64,000 bases of DNA from RI-153 sp963721725 (GTDB lineage: Bacteria > Chloroflexota > Anaerolineae > Caldilineales > Caldilineaceae), in assembly GCA_963721725.1 (NCBI GenBank), contig CAVRLX010000009.1, forward strand, positions 186,001 through 250,000, in the 5' to 3' direction. The notes below the pieces were generated by a model, which saw only the letters and a program-made list of their open reading frames with translations, was not told the DNA's origin and made no database searches. Shown here one piece after another: positions 56,971-64,000 of this stretch. The number at the start of each line of letters is the position of its first letter. Within the stretch, counting starts at the first letter, position 1. The position numbers and the translations under genes are program-made.

Positions 56971-57728
56971 TTACTGCCCGGCCGCCATGCGCTGTTGCCG
57001 GGCGGCGTAGAGAACGATGCTCCCCGCCACCGCCGCATTGAGACTTTCAATGCGGCCCAGTATGGGCAGGCGAATCAAAAAGTCACACTTCTCGCGGGTC
57101 AAGCGGCTTAGCCCCGCCCCCTCGCTGCCCACCACAAAGGCCATGGGACCTTTGAGATCGGCTTTATCCAGCGGCACAGTATCATCGCCCATATCTAGCC
57201 CCGCCACCCAAACCCCCACCGCTTTGAACTCCTCAATCGTGCGGTTGAGATTGGTAACCTGCACCACGGGCAGATGTTCCACGGCCCCGGCGCTGGCGTT
57301 GCTCACGGCCGGGGTGATGCCCGCCGCCCGCCGCTCTGGGATCACCACGCCATCCACGCCCATCACCTCGGCGGTGCGGATCAGCGTGCCCAGATTTTGC
57401 GGATCTTGTAAATGATCGAGCATGAGAAAGAGCGGCGCGCCTCCCGTTTGGCCCGCCCCAAGAGTGCATCCAGCCCTACATAGGGGTAATCTCCGGTCTC
57501 CAGCGCCACGCCTTGATGGTTGACGCCGCTCTCTTTAAGTTTGTCGAAGATGCCGCCGCGGAGCGTGCGCGTGGGCAAAGATCGACCATCGGCCAGGGCG
57601 ACGATCTCGGCCATAATGCCCTGGGGGCGATCTTTTTCCGCGCCCTCCAGCCAGAGCCGATAGAAATGACGCCGCCCGGCGCGCAGGGCTTCGACGACAG
57701 CGTGACGTCCTGCCAGCAGATCACTCAT
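56971..57728 (-). CDS. rlmB: SpoU-family 23S rRNA 2'-O-ribose methyltransferase (RlmB type; one frameshift)
   Basis: The start at 57728 gives MSDLLAGRHAVVEALRAG, the usual N-terminal substrate-binding domain. After a shift near 57437 (REARRS should read PLFLMLDH) the SpoU knot motifs follow: LDHLQDPQNLGTLIRTAE, FVVGSEGAGLSRL and LPILGRIESLNAAVAGSI. Restored length is about 251 residues. It methylates a ribose in 23S rRNA, by analogy G2251. Its start overlaps the cysS stop by eight bases, a frequent bacterial gene pair. Confidence 0.9.
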
Positions 57729-59141
57729 GGACCGGTTCCTCGTGTCGCCATTCGGTGCCAGACGGCGTGTCTTCCAGCACAATTGAGAGTTCCGCCAGGC
57801 GGTTGCGGATCTGGTCGGCCACTTTCCATTGCTTTTCGGCACGCAGATCCCGGCGGATCTGCACAAGCAGATCGATAAACGGCTGGGCCGCTATGCCCAC
57901 CCCAGCGCTTTCGCTCTCGTCCACCAACCCCAGGCCCAGCACGCCGGCCAACTGGCGGAAGGTGCGTTGGGCGGCCTCAAAGAATGGACCACAAACGGCG
58001 GCAGCCCGCGCCGTGTTAATTGCGCGCACCAGTTCAAAGAGGGCGGCCAGCCCACTGCTTGTGTTGAAATCGTCATCCATAGCCGTGGTAAAAGCCATGC
58101 GCGCGCGCTTTCCGTGGCCTCGCGGAGCGCTTCGGCGGCTTCGCCCACGCTGTCACGTCCGCTGGCCGGGCGCAGGGCAGAGCGCAGCCGGGCCAGCGAG
58201 CGTTCGGTGCTGCCGATGGTCTCGTCGTTATAGACCACGGGCTTGCGATAGTGGCCGGAAAAGACCAACAGACGCAGCGCATCGGCGCTGTGATGGCGCA
58301 GAAATTCGTCAATCGTAATCAGGTTGCCCAGCGACTTGCTCATCTTTTCGCCGCCCAGTTGCAACATGCCGTTGTGCATCCAAACGTTGGCAAAAGGCTT
58401 GCCGGTGAGGCTTTCGCTTTGGGCGATCTCGTTTTCGTGGTGTGGGAAGATCAGATCGTTGCCGCCGCCGTGAATGTCAATCTGTCTCGCCCAAGTGGTG
58501 CAGACACATGGCCGAGCATTCAATGTGCCAGCCCGGTCGCCCACGCCCCACGGGCTATCCCAGGCCGGTTCGCCGGGTTTGGCGGCTTTCCAGAGGGCAA
58601 AGTCGGCCACGTTCTCTTTGCGTTCGTCGCTGGCAACGCGTGTGCCGCTCATGGACTCTTCGGTACTGCGCCCACTGAGCTTGCCATAATCGGCATCTTG
58701 ATCCACGCGGAAGTAGACACTGCCGTCCATCTCATAGGCATAGCCGCTTTCGCCCAGCGATCGGATCACCGAAACGATCTGGTCGATTTCATTGGTGACG
58801 CGTGGGTATTCGTCGGCGGGCAGCACGTTGAGATCGCCCAGATGCGTGAGATATTTCTCGGCATAGCGGTTGGCAAGCTCAAACGGATCTTCGCCCACCT
58901 GGGCAGCGCGGTTGATGATCTTGTCGTCTACGTCGGTGAAGTTGGTGACGTAATAGACTTCGTAGCCACGAAATTGCAAATAGCGGCGCACCATGTCAAA
59001 GACAATCGCGCTCATGGCATGGCCGATGTGGGCGTCGGCATAGACCGTGGGTCCGCAGACGTACATGCGAACTTTGCCCGCCTCCAAAGGTTCAAAAGGC
59101 GCTTCTGTGCGGGTGAGGGTGTTATAAATGCGCAAGCTCAT
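57721..59141 (-). CDS. cysS: Cysteinyl-tRNA synthetase (three frameshift sites)
   Basis: It charges tRNA-Cys. HIGH motif as ADAHIGHAMS, first zinc Cys in MYVCGPTVY, later zinc region QIDIHGGGNDLIFPHHENE, and KMSKS in GEKMSKSLGN. Two compensating one-base errors (near 58546 and 58489) replace the expected GRPGWHIECSAMCLHHLG with an unrelated 18-residue stretch, hiding the zinc-ligand Cys. A third shift near 58095 separates the anticodon-binding tail (MDDDFNTSSGLAALFEL onward), which ends at 57721. Restored length is about 472 residues. As the gene is essential, the errors are probably in the sequence rather than in the organism. Confidence 0.93.
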
Positions 59142-59214
59142 AAGTTAATTTCCTAAAGCGCGGTGTGGGTGAATCCAATGCTACGACGGAATCTATACCG
59201 AAGCGTGCAGATCG

Positions 59215-60323
59215 TCAATTCCTGTGGGTATACGACGATTGTTTTTCGTCTTTGTTTTTGGCGTCGGGCACGGCGAAGATCAGCCGCCCGGCGTTGGTCT
59301 GGAGCACTTTGGTCACCTGGACCGTGATCTCGCGGCTGAGAAAACGACGCCCGTTTTCCACGACAACCATGGTGCCGTCCTCCAAATAGCCCACACCTTG
59401 GTTGACCTCTTTGCCCTCTTGGATCACCTTGATATCCATCTCTTCGCCGGGCAAAACCACAGATTTCACGGCGTTGGCGAGTTCGTTAATATTAAGCACG
59501 CGCACGCCCTGAAGTTTCGCCACCCGGTTCAGGTTGAAATCGTTGGTGACAATCGCCGCGCCAAGTTCCATGCCCAGGCTCACCAATTTGTCGTCCACCT
59601 GCCGGCCCTCGCCGGGATCTTGATCGAGAAAGCGAATCTCCACAGCGGCGGAGCTACGCAGCCGATCCAGAATTTCCAGCCCGCGCCGTCCGCGGTTGCG
59701 TCGTAACATTTCTGGCGAATCCGCAATGTACTGTAATTCGTTGAGCACAAAGCGCGGCACTGCCAGCACGCCGCCCAAAAAGCCAGTTTCGGCCACATCG
59801 GCAATGCGGCCATCAATGATCACACTTGTGTCCAATAGCATCATGGCTTCGGGCAAGTGTCCAATCGGCGGCGTGGGTGATGGGTTTTCCGTGCGCCCCA
59901 GCCGCAAGAACGAGAACATCTCCCGTTGGCGCACCACCATCACCGTCACGCCCAAATAGCCCAGCACAATGGCCCCCACAAAGGGCAAGATTGTGCCAAA
60001 CGGGGTGGGCAATAGCGAAAGGGGATAGGCGAGCAGGGCGGCGATTAACAGCCCCACGCCCAGCCCCAAGCGCCGGCCAGCAGTTGGGCTGTGGGGATCA
60101 AGCGCAAACTGGCGCGCACCGCCGTGGCTGGTTTGGTGGTGATCCACGGAGCCAGCACAAAGCCCAGCAGCGCGCCCCCAAGCACAGAGGGCACCAGCAC
60201 CCGCGCGGCGTCCAGCGTCATCTGCTCGACTTGCTCGATGCCCAGAATGGCGCGGCCCCCTTCCCACCCCAGCAGCCCAAAGATCGCCATGACCAGGATC
60301 CGCATCAACAGTTCCCAGCGCAT
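59215..60323 (-). CDS. YacL-like membrane protein with PIN and TRAM domains (one frameshift)
   Basis: The start at 60323 (MRWELLMRILVMAIF) follows a GGGAGG site. Four membrane segments in two frames (shift near 60075, LLAGA to GRRLGLG) precede a PIN domain. It begins MLLDTSVIIDGRIADV; the acidic residues of the nuclease site are seen in LDTS, LNELQ, VDDKL and VTNDFN. A C-terminal TRAM domain (about the last 65 residues, VVLPGEEMDIKVIQEGKEV to LQTNAGRLIFAV) suggests RNA binding. Length is about 368 residues, as for Bacillus YacL. Probably a membrane-bound RNase of unknown target. Confidence 0.88.
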
Positions 60324-60483
60324 AAATAAGACCTCCCAGATAAAGAAAAAAAGAAAAAAAGAATGGGAATAAATCCAATAGCTGCTCCTGGATTGGCAAT
60401 GAAAAGGGCAGCCGGGCGAAATCGGTATAAATCCAGACAAAGAGTCCGGCGAAAATCCAAAGTGTGTACCTCAAAGAAGGCAT
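60323..60483 (-). CDS. Possible small hydrophobic protein upstream of the YacL-like gene
   Basis: An ATG at 60483 is preceded by AAGGAGAG at ideal spacing. It reads MPSLRYTLWIFAGLFVWIYT and continues with a second hydrophobic stretch (LFPFFFSFFLYLGGLIYALG), two possible membrane helices. No stop closes the frame before it runs into the YacL region. Two T7 runs (about 60342-60360) make an indel likely there, so the true end is uncertain. It could be a separate small membrane protein or an N-terminal part of its neighbour. Confidence 0.3.
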
Positions 60484-60540
60484 CTCTCCTTTGCAGCGAG
60501 AATTGAAAATGCGCATAGTCAACAACCGTAGGCCAAGCAA

Positions 60541-60863
60541 TGATGATAAAAGTAGTTGTGAACGGAAGGCATTAAAACCGAGTGGTCACTTGACAACGTA
60601 GATCCGTACAATCCAATCGATGGTGTGGATATCCTAAGCAGTGCCACAACGGGACATTGTATCGCCTTTGAAAAATATCCTTGTGTGCTGCTGTGGAGTA
60701 TAAATGGATACACTTCTGTCAAAAAACAGAGGTAGCCGTATGATACAGCAAAAAAAATAGGAGAGCAATCTATTTTATCAATCCGGGTGATCTGGAAAAA
60801 GCGTTGGGGCAACGCCACGCGTCCAGGGCGCGGGGAGGGCAAGCGGGGATGTCGAGGCTTGGG
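60541..60863. other. Intergenic region between the YacL-like and histidine kinase genes
   Basis: 323 bp, more AT-rich than the surroundings. I see no supported gene. It should contain the promoter for the YacL-like, cysS, rlmB series. Confidence 0.5.
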
Positions 60864-62528
60864 TTATTCGGACGGAGGCAAGGAGATGGTGAAGCGGCTG
60901 CCTGCGCCCTCTTGGCTTTCCACACGCATCTCACCCGCATGGGCGCGCACAATGCTGTGGGCAATCGCCAGCCCCAGCCCGCTGCCGGTGGTCTCGGCTG
61001 TGCCGCGTTGCCCCCGATAGAAGCGCTGGAAAATGTGGGGCAGGTCGTGTGGCGCAATCCCCATGCCGTTGTCCCTGACCCAGAGGATTGGCCCTTGTGT
61101 GTCGGTGGCTGTGCCCATCTCGACGCAGCCAGATGCGGGTGTATATTTGAGGGCGTTGTCTAATAAATTCGAGAGAACCAATTCCATTCGTCCCCGATCA
61201 CACGAGACCCAGACCGGCGCAGCGGGCAGATCAAGCGCAATCTCAATCTGCCGTTCGTGGGCCACCGCGCGCACCGAGGCTGCCACGGCGCTGATCAGAT
61301 CACGCAGATCGTGCTGATCCAGATCCAATTCCACCAAATGGGCATCTAGCCGTGACAGGTTGAGGAGGTTTTCGGTGATCCAGGCCAGACGATCCAATTG
61401 GATCTGGCTCTCGCTCAAGAATTCGGACTGGGCGGCTGGGTCTTGGGCGGCTGGCCCCTGTAACAATTCCACAAAAGTTTTGAGGGCGGTGAGCGGTGTA
61501 CGCAGTTCGTGGGAGGCGTCTGCGATAAAGTGGCGCAAAGCATCGCGGTCGGCGGCCAGCTCGGCAAAGCTCTCTTGCAGCCGTTCGGCCATGAAATTGA
61601 ACTGCCCTGCCAACGCGCCGATTTCGTCGTTGGCGCGGATGCGGGCGCGCACGCTGAGATCGCCGCTGCTCATCTGGCGTGCGGCTGCGCCCAGCGCGCG
61701 TAGTGGCGATGTCAACCCCTGCCCCACGATTAGCCCCATTAACACCGCCACCAGCCCCACGCCGAGTCCTGCCGTGACAAAGGCGCGGCGGATGGTACGC
61801 AACGATTCGCCGGCATAGTCGAGCGTGTTGCTCACTTCCACATAGCCAGTGATCGGCTGCCCGGCCCCTATGGGCACAGTGACCACATGCTCGGCGGCGG
61901 GCACTTTTGACCCCTCGTCGCCATAGATCAGATCCCAAAGTGGATTGGCGGCGGGTACAGCCAGCGCTTCTTCCTGGGTGACAAGGGTCTGCTCGTCGAC
62001 GACGCCATATTCAAAGACAAGGCGGCTGCCCCAAGTGCCGGGCAGGCGCGCCACGGTAATCGTGGTGGAGGTTGGCCCGGTCAGCGTGAGGGCGGGTTCC
62101 AAGATATCTTGAGGGCGGGGACCGGGTGTCTTCTGGTTGGGGAAAAGAAAGACAATATCTGGAAAAGGATCGGCCCGGTGGCGCGGCTCGAAACGAAACA
62201 TCTGATTATCCAGTTGCCAGGTGACTTGGGGCAGCGCATCGTCGTCGCCAGAATCCACCAAAACGGCCTTTTGCGAATCGAGCACCTTGACGCGTACATT
62301 GCCCAGAAAGGCGGCGGTGTGGGCAAGTTCATAGAGGGCCGGGGGATAGTGCAGTAATCCTTCGGCCTGACGCGCCACCGCCTCAGCATTGGCGGTCAAC
62401 GACTCGGTCTCCTGACGTTGAATGTAGCGCTCAATCAGCGTAAACGCCAAGATCCCCACCAATGCGACGGTGAGGAGGGTGAGGGTTGTATAGCTGATTA
62501 CCATGCGCCAACGGATTGAATGGATCAT
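60864..62528 (-). CDS. Two-component sensor histidine kinase
   Basis: It has 554 residues. Two membrane helices (about 10-32 and 250-272) enclose a 215-residue extracytoplasmic sensor region with no recognised motif. HAMP domain (about 272-325), HisKA with DASHELRTPLTALK (His 340), then HATPase with N box LVLSNLLDNALKYTP, G1 WVRDNGMGI and G2 TGSGLGLAIAHSIV. No response regulator is adjacent on this side; the gene upstream on the same strand is the PDZ protein, so a regulator may lie past the right edge. The stimulus is unknown. Confidence 0.93.
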   Translation of the reverse strand: MIHSIRWRMVISYTTLTLLTVALVGILAFTLIERYIQRQETESLTANAEAVARQAEGLLHYPPALYELAHTAAFLGNVRVKVLDSQKAVLVDSGDDDALPQVTWQLDNQMFRFEPRHRADPFPDIVFLFPNQKTPGPRPQDILEPALTLTGPTSTTITVARLPGTWGSRLVFEYGVVDEQTLVTQEEALAVPAANPLWDLIYGDEGSKVPAAEHVVTVPIGAGQPITGYVEVSNTLDYAGESLRTIRRAFVTAGLGVGLVAVLMGLIVGQGLTSPLRALGAAARQMSSGDLSVRARIRANDEIGALAGQFNFMAERLQESFAELAADRDALRHFIADASHELRTPLTALKTFVELLQGPAAQDPAAQSEFLSESQIQLDRLAWITENLLNLSRLDAHLVELDLDQHDLRDLISAVAASVRAVAHERQIEIALDLPAAPVWVSCDRGRMELVLSNLLDNALKYTPASGCVEMGTATDTQGPILWVRDNGMGIAPHDLPHIFQRFYRGQRGTAETTGSGLGLAIAHSIVRAHAGEMRVESQEGAGSRFTISLPPSE

Positions 62529-62546
62529 CTTGCTCTGGTTGCGAAA

Positions 62547-62596
62547 GCGTGATGCGTGATGCGTGCCTTTCGACCCTTACGCAACACGCATCACGC
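62547..62596 (-). terminator. Inverted repeat between the PDZ and kinase genes
   Basis: gcgtgatgcgtg (present twice, overlapping) pairs with cacgcatcacgc. It lies between two minus-strand genes and may terminate or attenuate the PDZ-gene transcript. Confidence 0.5.
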
Positions 62597-62630
62597 CATA
62601 AAATATCCCTTGTGCTATTTTCGCCGTGGA

Positions 62631-63964
62631 CTAGACATCTTGTTCGGGCAGTTCAAGGGGGAGGGGGGCGGCTTGCCATTCCCCTCCCGGGGCCGTAAAC
62701 GGAAGTTGGAGGCCGAAGGGAAACGCGCCGGGCATTTCAGCGTGGGGTGAGCGGAAGAAAAAGATATCTCCAGGCACGCTGCGCTCTTCGCCGTGCATAC
62801 GCGGTTGATCGGGCAGACACGGGCACGGCATCCCCTGGAAAGGCATAGTATGGAACTGGATGCGGGGCATGGGCATGGCGCTGATCCCCAAGTAGGCGTT
62901 GCCATCTTCATTTTCACCCAGCGTCACCTCCACGCTGCGGGCTTCCCCTGTTTCCTCATCCGATTCCTCGTCCGATTCCTTGTCCGATTTCTCTTTCATC
63001 TCCACCCAGGGCATGGCCTGCACAGTCAGCGTCCATGCATCGCCAGGGGCAGCCTCGGCCAGCAGCTCGCGCAGAGACTCGAACGATTCCAGCGCCTCGC
63101 CGTTCACCGCCGTGATCACATCGCCCTCAGTCAACCCGGCCTCGGCTGCCGGGCTATCATCCGCCACACGCTGCACCATCACGCCAGTCATGGGCAGGGC
63201 AGGCGTGGCAAAGAGACGATTGCGCTCCATCATGGGACCGCCCACCTGCACACCCAGGAAGGGCGCGCTGTCGTCATCCTCCCGTGTGCCCAGCGTTGCC
63301 TCCACAGTGCGCGCTTCGCCATCGCTGCCCTGGACATCCAACGTTACGCTATCGCCAGGGGCATAGGCCGCGATGGCCTCCACCAGGGCTTCGGCGCTTT
63401 CCACCGGCTCACCATCCACCGCCACAATTAAGATCACCGGCCACCAGACCGGCCTTGGCGGCGGCACTCTCTTCGACAACTTCCACCACCCAGGCGCCGG
63501 GCTTTGTTTCCACAGCAAACGGGCGGGCTGATTCGCCGTCCGATGGGCGCAGTTCCATCGTCACCGGCGCGCTGCCTGGCTCGCGGAGGGGCTGCACCCC
63601 CAGATATGCGCGCCCCTCGCGCGCGCCCCAGGGTGATGGTTGTGGCGATCTCCTCGTCGCCATAAAGATAGACGACCGCTACCTCGTCGCCCGCTGCATA
63701 CTCGGCCAGGGCGGCGCTGAGATCGGCGGCGCTGTTGACTTCGGTGTCGCCCAGCGAGAGCATAATCGCCCCGCGCCGGAGGCCAGCCTCGGCAGCCGGG
63801 CTATCTGCCGAGACGCGCACAATCAGCACGCCCGCCTCGTCGGCTTCCTGGGCCAGGGCCGCCGTGCCTGTCATTAAAAGGGCAGTCAGGGCCAGCACGA
63901 GGACGATCACAACATGGCGAGGGCGTCGAGCCGTGGTTCGCTTGTTCACGGGAAATGGGATCAT
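62631..63964 (-). CDS. Secreted protein with three PDZ domains (two frameshifts)
   Basis: The start at 63964 follows AGGAGAAA and gives a signal peptide (VVIVLVLALTALLMTG, with cleavage near ALA). Three PDZ units follow. The first has VSADSPAAEAGLRRGAIM. The second, in another frame, has EESAAAKAGLVAGDLI with VAVDGEPVESAEALVEAI. The third has VADDSPAAEAGLTEGDVI with TAVNGEALESFESL. Shifts lie near 63625 and 63435. A Glu/Lys/Ser stretch (EKSDKESDEESDEET) and a Pro/Met-rich tail end the protein, about 443 residues in all. No protease domain is visible, so it is a PDZ-only adaptor outside the membrane. It may feed the sensor kinase encoded downstream. Confidence 0.75.
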
Positions 63965-64000
63965 GGGGGTTTCTCCTTTTTTGCTCAATGGGTAAACGCG

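Overview
The window is about 64 kb of GC-rich DNA from what is probably a member of the Chloroflexota (Anaerolineae/Caldilineae type). The main evidence is the set of very large polytopic GT-C glycosyltransferases, including two proteins of the DUF2298 (Chlor_Arch_YYY) family and an Agl23/TIGR03663-like protein. These families are known chiefly from Chloroflexota and Archaea. No rRNA, CRISPR array or complete prophage is visible. One tRNA gene (tRNA-Arg, TCG) is present.

Layout. 1-2071: type I restriction-modification genes hsdS and hsdM, minus strand, both frameshifted. 2534-5000: a secreted metzincin-type protease. 5189-7195: a lone membrane glycosyltransferase. 7438-7510: tRNA-Arg. 7610-13840: a complete branched-chain amino-acid-type ABC transporter operon (livK-H-M-G-F). 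14480-16496: a cysteine-less AhpD-fold protein and a GAF/adenylate cyclase. 16526-40219: a glycosyltransferase island. Three GT39-like genes and a beta-propeller lipoprotein lie on the plus strand. They converge on a minus-strand series of an Agl23-like GT with NHL repeats, another GT, a DUF2298 protein, a NUDIX hydrolase and a 1672-residue GT39-DUF2298 fusion. These presumably assemble surface glycans from lipid-linked sugars. 40341-42982: a G5/3D cell-wall protein and an EEP-family phosphodiesterase. 43236-47126: two adjacent DUF4157/eCIS-type modular effectors with nearly identical leaders and unrelated C-termini. 47510-50963: a badly frameshifted type IIG/DISARM-like adenine methyltransferase. 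51291-55659: L,D-transpeptidase, DUF3105 protein, peptide deformylase, LysM-PA14 protein and a c-type cytochrome lipoprotein. 55792-60323: housekeeping genes fbp, rlmB, cysS and a YacL-like PIN-TRAM protein. 60864-63964: a sensor histidine kinase and a three-PDZ secreted protein.

Two window-wide properties matter to any reader. First, about half of the genes, including the essential cysS, need one or more single-base corrections to restore a full-length protein. Several of these sites are short homopolymers, which points to residual sequencing error. Coordinates for those genes are therefore given across the frameshift. Second, the intergenic spaces carry dispersed palindromes: a GTGCGACGCAC family of six copies, and a 63-bp pair. 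Short low-complexity repeats also lie in frame inside the giant membrane proteins.

The most interesting locus is the DUF4157 effector pair, which lies among restriction-modification genes with no injection-system structural genes in view.
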